From positions 1 through 64,000 of the forward strand of contig JBBIQA010000001.1 in NCBI GenBank assembly GCA_037442565.1: a stretch of DNA of 64,000 nucleotides, read 5' to 3'. The position numbers and the translations under genes were made by a program. The stretch's first letter is position 1; each line of letters opens with the position of its first letter. Under the pieces are notes generated by a model, which searched no databases, was not told where the DNA came from, and saw only the letters and a list, made by a program, of their open reading frames with translations. This stretch comes from PALSA-911 sp037442565 (GTDB lineage: Bacteria; Pseudomonadota; Alphaproteobacteria; Acetobacterales; Acetobacteraceae). Positions 26,774-34,944 of the stretch are shown one piece after another.

Positions 26774-27259
26774 ATGAATGAAATCCGCTTCCCCGTCATC
26801 CATGAGGCCACCGTCCTGCCGGATTGGATCGATTACAACGGCCACATGAACCTGGCCTATTACGTGGTGGTGTTCGACCAGGCGACGGACCGGCTCTACG
26901 ACCGGCTCGGCATCTGGCTGCCCTATCGCGAGGCCACCGGCAATTCCTGCTTCACCGTGGAAACCCACACGATCTACGAGCAGGAGGTGAAACTCGGCGA
27001 CCGCGTGCGCGTGCACACGCATCTGCTCGGCGCCGATGCCAAGCGGCTGCATTATTTCCACGAGATGTTCCACGCGGAGGAAGGCTACCGGGCGGCGGTG
27101 CAGGAACTGATGGCGCTGCATGTGGATCTGTCGGTCCGCCGCACGGCGCCGTTTCCGCCCGACCGCGCCGGCGTCATCCAGGCGGCGCTGGCAAGCTGCG
27201 CCGCGCTGCCGGTGCCGAAGGAAGCGGGACGGCGGATCGCCATGCCCGCGCCGCGCTGA
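26774..27259 (+). CDS. Hotdog-fold acyl-CoA thioesterase
   Basis: Protein of 161 residues with the 4-hydroxybenzoyl-CoA-thioesterase-like hotdog fold: DWIDYNGHMNLAYYVVVFDQ, whose YNGHMN segment holds the active-site region, and YEQEVKLGDRVRVHTHLLG for the central strands. It resembles betainyl-CoA thioesterase-like proteins of carnitine breakdown, but that link is only by similarity of these segments. Single-gene unit, divergent from the MFS exporter and convergent with the CnbZ-like gene. Confidence 0.8.
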   Translation: MNEIRFPVIHEATVLPDWIDYNGHMNLAYYVVVFDQATDRLYDRLGIWLPYREATGNSCFTVETHTIYEQEVKLGDRVRVHTHLLGADAKRLHYFHEMFHAEEGYRAAVQELMALHVDLSVRRTAPFPPDRAGVIQAALASCAALPVPKEAGRRIAMPAPR

Positions 27260-27297
27260 GCCCGTCCCGTGATGGCCGCCCCGGCTGAAGCACCAGG

Positions 27298-28056
27298 CTA
27301 GAGCCGGATGCGGTGCTCCACCGGCACCGCGCGGCAATCCATTTCGAATTCCAGGCCCTGCACCGGCGGACGGGCGAAATGCCAGTTCAGCCCGTGCTGC
27401 GCCGCGCCGCGGCGCACGATCTCGTCGGCCAGGAACGGATACAGATCGTGCACGGTATACACCTGCGCCACCGTGACATCCGCCCAGCCGGCCTCCACCG
27501 CCGCCATCCGGCTTTCCATCCGGTTCAGCACATACACACCCTTCTCGCGCATCGCGGCCGGGCTGGTGTCGCCGAACCGCACGGTGCGTTCGCGATAGGA
27601 GGCATGCCCCTCCTCCGCCTCGCCGCTGCCGGAGATCACGAACGACCCCGATGCACCGGCGAATTTGCGGGTGAAGCAGAAGGCATGAAAGCCCGGCTCG
27701 ATCGGCTTGTGCAATTCCGGACAGACATTGCTGCGCGCCACCGGGTTCCGGTCGTCGCGCATCACACCCCACCGCTCCAGCGTGCCGACATACTGGCGGT
27801 TGAAGGCGACGAAGCCGGCCTCGGTGAACGGCGCCGGCGAGCGCAGCTCGCAGGCGCAGAACCCCGCCAGCTTCAGGCCCTGATCGGCGAAAAACCGCTC
27901 GATGAAGGCAAAGCCCTCCTCCAGCGGCACCGGGCGCAGGAACTCCACCCGCTCGATCCGGTAGCCGTCCAGCGCCCGGACCCCGGCCGAGTACTGGAAC
28001 ACGCCGGGGATGTAGCGATATCCCCCGTCCGGCATTTCGATCGTGGTGGCCGTCAT
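27298..28056 (-). CDS. CnbZ-like (2-amino-5-chloromuconate deaminase family) protein, tentative
   Basis: Protein of 252 residues with a pattern I recall from CnbZ-type proteins: GGYRYIPGVFQYSAGV at the start, FCACELRSPAPFTEAGF, YVGTLERWGV, NPVARSNVCPE, and the ending VYTVHDLYPFLADEIVRRGA. CnbZ deaminates an aminomuconate intermediate of chloronitrobenzene degradation; relatives are spread through proteobacteria with uncertain substrates. Two spaced cysteine-containing segments are conserved in memory of the family. It lies 26 bases downstream of an FKBP gene on the same strand. I am confident that this is a real enzyme gene, less so of the name. Confidence 0.5.
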   Translation of the reverse strand: MTATTIEMPDGGYRYIPGVFQYSAGVRALDGYRIERVEFLRPVPLEEGFAFIERFFADQGLKLAGFCACELRSPAPFTEAGFVAFNRQYVGTLERWGVMRDDRNPVARSNVCPELHKPIEPGFHAFCFTRKFAGASGSFVISGSGEAEEGHASYRERTVRFGDTSPAAMREKGVYVLNRMESRMAAVEAGWADVTVAQVYTVHDLYPFLADEIVRRGAAQHGLNWHFARPPVQGLEFEMDCRAVPVEHRIRL

Positions 28057-28082
28057 GTTCCCGCCCCCCGCGCGATCTCGGG

Positions 28083-28415
28083 TTATTCGACCCCGAGCAG
28101 TTCCACGTCGAACACCAGCGTCGCGTTCGGCGGAATAACCCCGCCCGCCCCACGCGCGCCGTAGCCGAGCTCCGGCGGAATCACCAGCGTGCGCTGGCCG
28201 CCTACCTTCATGCCGGCGACACCCTTGTCCCAGCCCTGGATCACCTGTCCGGCACCCAGCGAAAAGCGGAACGGGTCGCCCCGATCGCGCGAGCTGTCGA
28301 ATTTCCTGCCCTTGCTGTCCGCCGCCGCCGCGTCGAACAGCCAGCCCGTGTAGTGCACCACGACATTCCTGCCAGCCTCGGCCAGCGCGCCCGTGCCTAC
28401 CTTGATATCGGTCAT
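28083..28415 (-). CDS. FKBP-type peptidyl-prolyl cis-trans isomerase
   Basis: Single-domain FKBP of 110 residues without a signal peptide, so cytoplasmic. Conserved FKBP positions are seen: VVVHYTGWLFD, GRKFDSSRDRGDPFRFSLG, VIQGWDKGVAGMKVGGQRTL and IPPELGYGARGAGGVIPPNA, then TLVFDVELLGVE. It catalyses proline isomerisation during protein folding. Together with the gene 26 bases downstream it may form a two-gene unit; the upstream membrane-protein gene is 71 bases away on the same strand. Confidence 0.95.
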   Translation of the reverse strand: MTDIKVGTGALAEAGRNVVVHYTGWLFDAAAADSKGRKFDSSRDRGDPFRFSLGAGQVIQGWDKGVAGMKVGGQRTLVIPPELGYGARGAGGVIPPNATLVFDVELLGVE

Positions 28416-28486
28416 CTGCGGTTCCTGTTTTCCAATCCAGGCCTGATTCTAGACCGCTGCGGCACCGCTGTTAAGCCGGCGCCGGC

Positions 28487-29194
28487 CTATCGTCCGGCAT
28501 CCTGCTGTGCCGCCTGCGGCGAGCCGAGCAGATTGTCGACCAGGATGTAGCTGCTCACCAGCAGCACCCAGGCCGGAAACACCATCAGCGCCCAGTCGAA
28601 TTGCTCGCTGCCGAACAGCAGGAACAGGGCGCACAGGTAGCCGAGCACGGCCACCCAGCGCGCGGTGATGCGCGTGCGGATGGCGAGCGTGGAGGCGGTC
28701 ACCATGAACACCGCCGCCATCTTGTAGGCATAGACATGCATGATGCCGAAGGTGAACGCGCGGGCAAAGGCGAACGTGCCCGTGTCGAGGATCGCGCTCG
28801 GCTGGGCCGAATAGGCGATGATCACCCCCCCGGACGCCGCCGCGGCCACGAACACCATGCCCAGAAACATGAACCCGCTGCCGAGAAAGACCGTGGCGAA
28901 GAACCGGTCCTCCTGCGCCCCGAGGCGATCGCGCAGCACGCCGACGAACCACAGGAAGGCCACGCCGGCGAAGGGCACCAGGTTCAGGGCCAGCATCACC
29001 CGGCGCGAGCTGGTCGCGAGCCAGGCGCCGGCCTCCAGCGGATCGGCCGGCACCGTCATGCGCAGAATCCAGAGGCTGCTGATCAACAGTCCCGAGAACA
29101 GGATCCCGGCAATGGCGGCGGCGCGCGGTGTGCGCAGGCCGGCCCGAATGGCGGGCGCGTCGGTGAGGGTCGTGGGCGTCGGATCCTTTGCCAT
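28487..29194 (-). CDS. Uncharacterised integral membrane protein
   Basis: Protein of 235 residues from the ATG at 29194 (MAKDPTPTTLTD); the frame is open to 29239 but with no family support. About six or seven hydrophobic helices: IAGILFSGLLISSLWIL, VMLALNLVPFAGVAFLWFVGVL, FLGSGFMFLGMVFVAAAASG, a middle segment with HVYAYKMAAVFMVTAST, and two at the C-terminus (VLGYLCALFLLFGSEQ, MVFPAWVLLVSSYILVDNL). I do not recognise a named family. Downstream of the lipoprotein gene on the same strand. Confidence 0.72.
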   Translation of the reverse strand: MAKDPTPTTLTDAPAIRAGLRTPRAAAIAGILFSGLLISSLWILRMTVPADPLEAGAWLATSSRRVMLALNLVPFAGVAFLWFVGVLRDRLGAQEDRFFATVFLGSGFMFLGMVFVAAAASGGVIIAYSAQPSAILDTGTFAFARAFTFGIMHVYAYKMAAVFMVTASTLAIRTRITARWVAVLGYLCALFLLFGSEQFDWALMVFPAWVLLVSSYILVDNLLGSPQAAQQDAGR

Positions 29195-29233
29195 GGCGGA
29201 TGGTCCCTTCGCCCAGCGATCGCCGCGCTCGAT

Positions 29234-29263
29234 CGGCATTCAGTTGACCGGCATTCAGTTGAC
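29234..29263. repeat. 15-bp tandem duplication at a stop codon
   Basis: CGGCATTCAGTTGAC occurs at 29234-29248 and again at 29249-29263. The upper copy contains the TGA stop (minus strand) of the lipoprotein gene ending at 29255; the lower copy lies just outside the gene. The duplication is exactly five codons long, so it leaves the C-terminus unchanged. Confidence 0.93.
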
Positions 29264-30349
29264 CGGGATCGTCAGTGCCGGCACCTGCGGCGTGGTTCCG
29301 GTTTCGGCCAGCGAGAAGAAGATCATCAGCATCGTGAATATTCGCTTGGAGTTGAAATCGTCGTCGCTGATCCAGTACCAGGTATTGCGATAGCGGACGG
29401 CGGTAAACGCGTTCGCGGGCGCTTCCGGCCCGGACAGAATGCGTACCAGCGGCCGATCCCGCGGATTTGCGGCGCTGGCCACCCGTGGGGACGGCACCGT
29501 GCGATGCGCCGCCACGTCCGCCGCCGGCACCTCGATCCCGGCCGAGAGGTCGATGAGGATCTCGGCCATCGATCGCGAGAACACGGCCAACTCCTGTTCG
29601 TTGCGCTGGACCGCGCCGAAGGCGAGCGTGATTTCGTCATCCTTGCCGGGCTTCAGATGGAGCGTGTCCTTCACGAACTGCAAATCCCGGTTCACCTCCG
29701 GCGACCGGCTGCCGGCCATGATGAGGTGCCCGACCTCCTCGGAGCCGCGCTTTTCCAACCGCATGCTGACCATTCCGGAGAGCTGCAGCCGCCGCAAGGC
29801 CTCGATCAGCGGGTAGAACGCGGGATCGGCGGGCTGGATCTGGCCGCCCGAGACGCTCTGGTTCCGCACGCCGTTCAGTGCCCGCACCGTTACCTGCAGA
29901 ACGAAATCCGAGGGGTAGCCCGCCTGGATCAGCTGAAAGATCCCGGCCGGTGGGATCGGCCGCAACAGGCTCTTGGTGAATTTGTCCCCCGACAGCGGCG
30001 TGTAGGAGATGGTCGGCCGATCCTGATAGGCAACGCCACCACCGAACGTGGCGCTGTTCCACGGAGCGACGCCGGTAAGGTTGGAATTGACGATACCGGC
30101 CGCGGTGAGCTGCCCCCCGATGGCGTAGTTGCTGATCACCGAGGAGACGTCGAGGAACGACGGAGCGTCGCCGTACCGCAGGCGAACGACGTTGATCAGG
30201 GTTTGCTCCTTCCAGGAATCCGCGATGGACGAAAGGTAATCCGAACGATCGCGCGGAATGACCGCCGGCCCGATCGACGCGCAGCCCGCCAGGGCCAGCA
30301 ATAACAGCACCGGCCCGAGGCCATTCCGCACAATGTTGCGACGATGCAT
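29255..30349 (-). CDS. Uncharacterised lipoprotein
   Basis: Lipoprotein of 364 residues. The N-terminus is a lipoprotein signal with lipobox ALAGC near residue 22 (GPVLLLLALAGCAS). The mature part begins IGPAVIPRDRSDYLSSIADSWKEQTLINVVRLRYGDAPSFL; segments that stand out are VSSVISNYAIGG and a C-terminal stretch RYRNTWYWISDDDFNSKRIFTMLMIFFSLAETG. I cannot assign a family. It is upstream of a membrane-protein gene on the same strand and downstream of a DUF2252 gene, with 45 bases between. Confidence 0.78.
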   Translation of the reverse strand: MHRRNIVRNGLGPVLLLLALAGCASIGPAVIPRDRSDYLSSIADSWKEQTLINVVRLRYGDAPSFLDVSSVISNYAIGGQLTAAGIVNSNLTGVAPWNSATFGGGVAYQDRPTISYTPLSGDKFTKSLLRPIPPAGIFQLIQAGYPSDFVLQVTVRALNGVRNQSVSGGQIQPADPAFYPLIEALRRLQLSGMVSMRLEKRGSEEVGHLIMAGSRSPEVNRDLQFVKDTLHLKPGKDDEITLAFGAVQRNEQELAVFSRSMAEILIDLSAGIEVPAADVAAHRTVPSPRVASAANPRDRPLVRILSGPEAPANAFTAVRYRNTWYWISDDDFNSKRIFTMLMIFFSLAETGTTPQVPALTIPVN

Positions 30350-30394
30350 CAGGCTCTCACGGCTTCCACGCCTGCAATCCCGCTTCGATCCGCC

Positions 30395-31825
30395 TCACCC
30401 CTGCGTTTCCTGCAGTATCTGTATCCTGCCGGCCCGAACCGCCCGCCTCAGCGCCGCGTGGTCCGACTCTGCCTGGTCGGCATAGGCCAGGGCGAAGCTG
30501 CCCATCGCTTCGTCGAATTGATCCCCGCCGCCCAGATAGCCGCTGATGGTCCAGGCATCACCCGCCTTGGCGTGGCTGCGCGCAAGCGCCCAGCCGCAGG
30601 CCTCGCCGTAAATCATCAGGTCCTCGGCGTCGAACGTCTCGATCAATGGCTTGATCTTCGCGTCGCGCAGCTGCCGGGCATAGAGATGCCGGCCTTCGAT
30701 GCCCTCGAACCAGCCCAGGAACAGATCCGACGCCGGCTGCATCAACCGCTGGCCCATCACCACGCGTTGGCCGTGATTGGGATAGGCGCTGGGCCCGGCA
30801 TAGGGCTCCAGCACCGACGCGCACGCTTCCTTGAACTGCAGGAACAGCGGCTCGTTCCCGGCCGACATGAACAGCCCGATCCAGCACCGCCGCCCGACGC
30901 TGCCGATGCCCACCACTTTGATCGCGACATCCACCAGGCGATAGCGATCGAGCAGCGCGCGCCGATCGTCGGCCAATGTTTCGCGATAGCTGGCCAGCAT
31001 CTTCTGAACCGTGGCCATGTAGTCGGGCGCCCGCGCGACCTCGGGATGGAAGATCAGCGGCGGGGCATCGCGGATATGGATCTGTCCCCCGACCATGCCG
31101 GCCAGCTTCGGAAAATCCAGCTCCGAGCCTGAGCCTTCCGCCGCCTTTTCGATCCTTTTCTGCGCCACCTTCCGGCGCGCGGGATCCTTGACCAGGTCCA
31201 GGAAGTCTTCGCTGTGGATCCTGGCATACCAGACCTCCAGCGGCGACATCGTCGCATATTCGGCCAGCCGCTCGCGGTAGCTGCGCGTGGCCCCGATCGC
31301 GGCGTCGCGCCCGTCGCCGTCGCTCAGGCCGTTCGCCCGCGCGGCGAGTACGAAGGATGCGGCGAGGCGCTTGACGTCCCACTCCCACGGCGCAGGCAGC
31401 GTCTCGTCGAAATCGTTGATGTCGAAGATGATGTTGCGCTCGGGCGTGGCGAAGCCGCCGAAATTGAGCAGGTGACAGTCGCCGCAGGCCTGCACGCGAA
31501 TGCCGCTGGCCGGGGTGGTGGACAGATCGGCGGCCATCACCCCGGCGGCACCGCGGTAGAAGGTGAACGGCGAGACCATCATCCGCCCATAGCGCACCGG
31601 CAGCAGTTCGGGCAGCCGCTCGGGGTCCGACGCCTGCAGTTGCGCGATGGGGTCGGCGCGATTCGCCGGCTTCTTCCAGGCGCCGTGCGAAGAACGCGGC
31701 ACGCTATCGCGCAGCAGCTTGCCTGCCGCCATCATCTCGTCCGGCGAACGGGTGTGCTGCGGCGGCGCCTCGGCATGGGGAACGGCAGCGGCGGATTTGC
31801 CCTTTTTGGCGTCGTGTTTGGCCAT
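30395..31825 (-). CDS. DUF2252 domain-containing protein
   Basis: Protein of 476 residues from the ATG at 31825, which has an ideal GGAGGAACAC ribosome site. The body matches the DUF2252 family: a short N-terminal basic region, RYGRMMVSPFTFYRGAAGVMAADL, GDCHLLNFGGFATPERNIIFDINDFDE and the middle region with WEWDVKRLAASFVLAAR. The HLLNFGGF and DINDFDE parts resemble the catalytic and metal-binding loops of aminoglycoside-phosphotransferase-like kinases, so a phosphotransferase activity is plausible but unproven for this family. The upstream gene on the other strand is an LLM oxidoreductase, 300 bases away. Confidence 0.88.
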   Translation of the reverse strand: MAKHDAKKGKSAAAVPHAEAPPQHTRSPDEMMAAGKLLRDSVPRSSHGAWKKPANRADPIAQLQASDPERLPELLPVRYGRMMVSPFTFYRGAAGVMAADLSTTPASGIRVQACGDCHLLNFGGFATPERNIIFDINDFDETLPAPWEWDVKRLAASFVLAARANGLSDGDGRDAAIGATRSYRERLAEYATMSPLEVWYARIHSEDFLDLVKDPARRKVAQKRIEKAAEGSGSELDFPKLAGMVGGQIHIRDAPPLIFHPEVARAPDYMATVQKMLASYRETLADDRRALLDRYRLVDVAIKVVGIGSVGRRCWIGLFMSAGNEPLFLQFKEACASVLEPYAGPSAYPNHGQRVVMGQRLMQPASDLFLGWFEGIEGRHLYARQLRDAKIKPLIETFDAEDLMIYGEACGWALARSHAKAGDAWTISGYLGGGDQFDEAMGSFALAYADQAESDHAALRRAVRAGRIQILQETQG

Positions 31826-32125
31826 GTGTTCCTCCGTGTACGGCTGGCTGCATCCGGCTCTGTTCGTGGCCATGCCGCGGGCTGGTTGTCGGGACAGGTC
31901 TGCTTACTCAGGTTGCGTTCGTTCGGATTCGGCCGTGACCACCCCTTGGCTTCCGTCGGCATGATGCGCAAACGATCGCCACGGCGGAAGAGCCCCGTAG
32001 CATCCGGCCGCGCGCGCCATATTGATCTGTCTCAAGCCCCCGGCCGGCCCGCTTGGACAATCGCGCCCCGCCATGCCAGATGATGCCTGGAAACCAATCC
32101 ATGCAAAGATACCGGGAGACGCGCC
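31826..32125. other. 300-base divergent intergenic region with nothing recognised
   Basis: Between the divergent DUF2252 and LLM genes. It has no convincing small gene and no clear dyad or repeat. It must carry both promoters, but I cannot point to -35/-10 boxes with confidence. Confidence 0.6.
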
Positions 32126-33061
32126 ATGGCCCCTCGCATCGGATACCTGCTGCCAACCCGCGAAAGCGTCATGGAAGGCCGTCCGGAAGCCGCCCCGCTG
32201 CTGGCGCTGGCCGAGCGGGCGGAAAAGCTTGGCTACGACTCCATCTGGATCGGCGACAGCGTCCTCGCCCGCCCGCGCCATGACCCGCTGACCCTGCTCG
32301 CCGCCGTCGCCGGGCGCACCAGCCGCGTACAGCTCGGCACCGCCGTGCTGCTGCCGGCGCTGCGCAATCCCGTGCTGCTGGCCCACCAGATGGCGACGCT
32401 GGACCAGGCCTCGGACGGGCGCGTCATCCTCGGCGTCGGCATCGCCAGTGACGTGGCCAATATCCGCGCCGAATTCGAGGCCTGCGGCGTGCCCTGGGAA
32501 AAGCGCCTCGGCCGGATGATGGAGGGCCTGCGCCTCTGCCGCGCGCTGTGGTCGGGCGAGCCGGTCACCTGGGACGGGCGCTGGAAAATGGAAAACGCCG
32601 TGCTCGGCCCGGTGCCGTTCCAGAAAGGCGGCCCGCCGATCTGGATCGCCGGCTCCGCCCCCGCCACCGTCGAGCGCGTCGGCAGGCATTTCGACGGCTG
32701 GTTCCCCAACGGCCCCAGCCCGGACCAGTACGCCGTCACCTGGGCCGCCATGCAGCAGGCCGCCATCGCCGCCGGGCGCGATAAAGCGGCCATAACCGGC
32801 GCCAACTACGTCACCCTGGCGATCGACGACAACCAGGCCCGCGCCGATACCAGGATGGATCAGTTCCTCGCCAGCTATTACGGCCAGCCGGCGGACATCA
32901 TGCGCCGGCGGCAGGCCTGCTTCGCCGGATCGCTCGCCGGTGCCCGCGAATGGCTCGCCGCCTTCACCGCCGCCGGTACCCGGCATTTCTGCCTGCGCTT
33001 CGCCGGCGAGCACGAACGCCAGATGGACATGCTGGCCGGCGTCGCCAGCCAACTCGGCTAA
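32126..33061 (+). CDS. LLM class F420-type oxidoreductase
   Basis: Luciferase-like TIM barrel of 311 residues. Motifs: the opening PRIGYLLPTRESVMEG, EKLGYDSIWIGDSVLARPRHDPL, RVQLGTAVLLPALRNP, GRVILGVGIASDVANIRAEFEA and GGPPIWIAGSAPATVERV. These favour the F420-linked MER-like branch over FMN monooxygenases. An in-frame ATG at 32126 follows GGGAG. A dienelactone hydrolase-family gene starts 18 bases downstream, so the pair is probably an operon acting on one substrate, oxidation then hydrolysis of a lactone or ester. That order of steps is inferred. Confidence 0.85.
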   Translation: MAPRIGYLLPTRESVMEGRPEAAPLLALAERAEKLGYDSIWIGDSVLARPRHDPLTLLAAVAGRTSRVQLGTAVLLPALRNPVLLAHQMATLDQASDGRVILGVGIASDVANIRAEFEACGVPWEKRLGRMMEGLRLCRALWSGEPVTWDGRWKMENAVLGPVPFQKGGPPIWIAGSAPATVERVGRHFDGWFPNGPSPDQYAVTWAAMQQAAIAAGRDKAAITGANYVTLAIDDNQARADTRMDQFLASYYGQPADIMRRRQACFAGSLAGAREWLAAFTAAGTRHFCLRFAGEHERQMDMLAGVASQLG

Positions 33062-33079
33062 TCACAAGGGAAACGTCCG

Positions 33080-33820
33080 ATGATCGAACAGACCGTGGAC
33101 ATCGCCACCCGGGACGGCGCGATGGAGACCTTCATCGTCCACCCCGAGCGCCATGGCCCGCACCCCGCCGTGTTCCTGCTGATGGACGCGCCCGGCATCC
33201 GCGAGGAACTGCGCGACATGGCCCGCCGCCTGGCCACGACCGGCTACTGCGTGCTGCTGCCGAACCTCTATTACCGCGCCGGCCGCGACACGACATACGG
33301 CCCGGACGTGCTGGAGCACGGCAGCGCCGAGCATCAGCGCATGCGCGCCGTGCGCACGAAAATGACCATCCCGCCGGTCATGGAAGACATCGCAACGATG
33401 ATCGCCTATGTCGACGCCCGGCCCGAGGTGAAAAAGGGCCCGGTCGGCGCCCACGGCTACTGCATGAGCGGCCCCTACGCCCTTGCCGCCGCCGCCCGCT
33501 ACCCCGACCGCGTCGCCGCCGCCGCGTCGTTCTACGGCACCTGGCTGGTCAGCGAGAACGAGGAAAGCCCGCATCTCTCCTTCGCCAGGGTCAAGGGCGA
33601 ACTCTACATATCCTGCGCCGAACACGACGAGCTTGCCCCGCTGCCGATGGTCGAGCAGCTCGACAAGCTGTTCAGGGCATCCGGCGCCGCCGGGGAATTG
33701 GAGGTCCATCCCGGCGTGCATCACGGCTTCGCCTTTCCGCAGCGCAAGGTCTACGACAAGCCGGCCGCCGAACGGCACTGGGAACGCCTGATCGCGCTGT
33801 ACCGCCGCCGCCTCGGCTGA
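33080..33820 (+). CDS. Dienelactone hydrolase family protein
   Basis: Alpha/beta hydrolase of 246 residues. The nucleophile elbow is GAHGYCMSGPYAL with Cys128 in place of serine, as in dienelactone hydrolase. Asp183 (AEHDELAP) and His214 (PGVHHGFAF) complete the triad. In ring-cleavage pathways this enzyme opens dienelactones to maleylacetate; many relatives act on other esters. It is 18 bases downstream of an LLM oxidoreductase gene, suggesting a shared pathway. Length is normal for the family. Confidence 0.9.
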   Translation: MIEQTVDIATRDGAMETFIVHPERHGPHPAVFLLMDAPGIREELRDMARRLATTGYCVLLPNLYYRAGRDTTYGPDVLEHGSAEHQRMRAVRTKMTIPPVMEDIATMIAYVDARPEVKKGPVGAHGYCMSGPYALAAAARYPDRVAAAASFYGTWLVSENEESPHLSFARVKGELYISCAEHDELAPLPMVEQLDKLFRASGAAGELEVHPGVHHGFAFPQRKVYDKPAAERHWERLIALYRRRLG

Positions 33821-33907
33821 AAGGCCGGCGGCAGGCGCCGGCCGAGCCTTGGGAGAAAGCGTCCGATGTGCCATTATCCGGCCTCAAACTGAAAAGCACC
33901 CCCTGCC

Positions 33908-34564
33908 ATGGCCAACCCGATTCCCTCGTCCGAACCGGTCGATCTCGACCCGCTGGACGACTTCCTCAACTCCGATCGCGCGCCCGACGATTGCATGGGC
34001 CTGTCGGACCTCGATGGCTTCCTCACCGGCGTCGCCATCGGTCCCGAACTGCTCAAGCCCAGCGACTGGCTTCCGGTGATCTGGGGCGATGGCGAGCCGG
34101 AGTTCGCAACCGTGGAGGAGGCGCAAACCATCCTCGCCCTCATCATGGCGCGCTACAACGAGATCCTGAGCACGCTCGCCAGCGACCCCGACAGCTTCGA
34201 GCCGATCTTCTGGGCCAGCGACGAGGAGGAGGAACCCATCGTGACCGATTGGGCCGCGGGGTTCCTGGAAGCGGTGAAGCTGCGCCCGGAATCGTGGGAA
34301 AAACTGACCCAGGATCCTGAGGCCGGCGGCCTGTTCGCGGCAATACTGATGCTTGGATCGGATCTCGACGAACTGGCCGTCGAGGGCGGCGAACTAACCC
34401 CTGAGGAGGCCGAGCAGCTTCTGGAAGATGGCCCTGAACTGATCCCGGACGCCGTCATCGGCATCTACGAGTTCTGGGCCGCCCAACGCGCAAAGCCCGC
34501 CGAGGCCAAGGGTTCCGGACCCAAGGGCAATGGGCGCGCGGGAAAACCTTCCCGCCGCAACTAA
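33908..34564 (+). CDS. UPF0149 (YecA-like) family protein
   Basis: Acidic cytoplasmic protein of 218 residues. Conserved family features are DFLNSDRAPDDCMGLSDLDGFLTGVAIGP near the N-terminus (the LDGFLTG core is diagnostic) and the helical DWAAGFLEAVKLRPESWEKL. A basic Gly/Lys-rich C-terminal tail (GPKGNGRAGKPSRRN) replaces the SEC-C zinc motif found on some YecA proteins. Function unknown. It follows the dienelactone hydrolase gene by 87 bases on the same strand. Confidence 0.87.
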   Translation: MANPIPSSEPVDLDPLDDFLNSDRAPDDCMGLSDLDGFLTGVAIGPELLKPSDWLPVIWGDGEPEFATVEEAQTILALIMARYNEILSTLASDPDSFEPIFWASDEEEEPIVTDWAAGFLEAVKLRPESWEKLTQDPEAGGLFAAILMLGSDLDELAVEGGELTPEEAEQLLEDGPELIPDAVIGIYEFWAAQRAKPAEAKGSGPKGNGRAGKPSRRN

Positions 34565-34570
34565 CCCTTC

Positions 34571-34634
34571 CCCGGCGGCGGATTTCGCCTCAAAGCCTGC
34601 GCTCCCGGCGGCGGAGCGGCCTCAAAGCCTGCGC
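34571..34634. repeat. Tandem duplication of about 32 bp
   Basis: CCCGGCGGCGGA ... GCCTCAAAGCCTGCGC appears at 34571-34602 and, with a short internal difference, at 34604-34634. It spans the 57-base gap after the UPF0149 gene and the last bases of the small membrane-protein gene on the other strand. Confidence 0.8.
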
Positions 34635-34807
34635 GAGCTGCCCTTGCGCAGCACTTCCATGGCGCCGAACGACAGCACGGCCGTCAAGGCCAGCGTGCCC
34701 GCTGCCCATTTGTCACCCGTCAGAAGGCAGAAAACCGCCAGCAGGGCGATCGCGATCGTGATCGCATAAACGGTCTGGCGCACCCCGTCTCGTGTATTGC
34801 GTATCAT
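34622..34807 (-). CDS. Small two-helix membrane protein
   Basis: Hypothetical protein of 61 residues with two hydrophobic segments, TVYAITIAIALLAVFCLLTG and WAAGTLALTAVLSFGAM, separated by a short polar turn, and a basic C-terminus (LRKGSSRRL). A very good ribosome site GGAGG lies 8 bases before the ATG, which is why I keep it although the gene is short and has no recognised family. Convergent with the UPF0149 gene. Confidence 0.6.
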   Translation of the reverse strand: MIRNTRDGVRQTVYAITIAIALLAVFCLLTGDKWAAGTLALTAVLSFGAMEVLRKGSSRRL

Positions 34808-34944
34808 CCAAAGGGCCTCCTAAGCCCTGATCCCATCTTCGATGTCCAATTTGTCGTAACCCCGGCCGGAACATGTCAGGACCAAGGCAGACCCGCCTTC
34901 GTCCATCCAATCCCCCTTTCCGCTCCGGCGCGCTATGAACCGCA

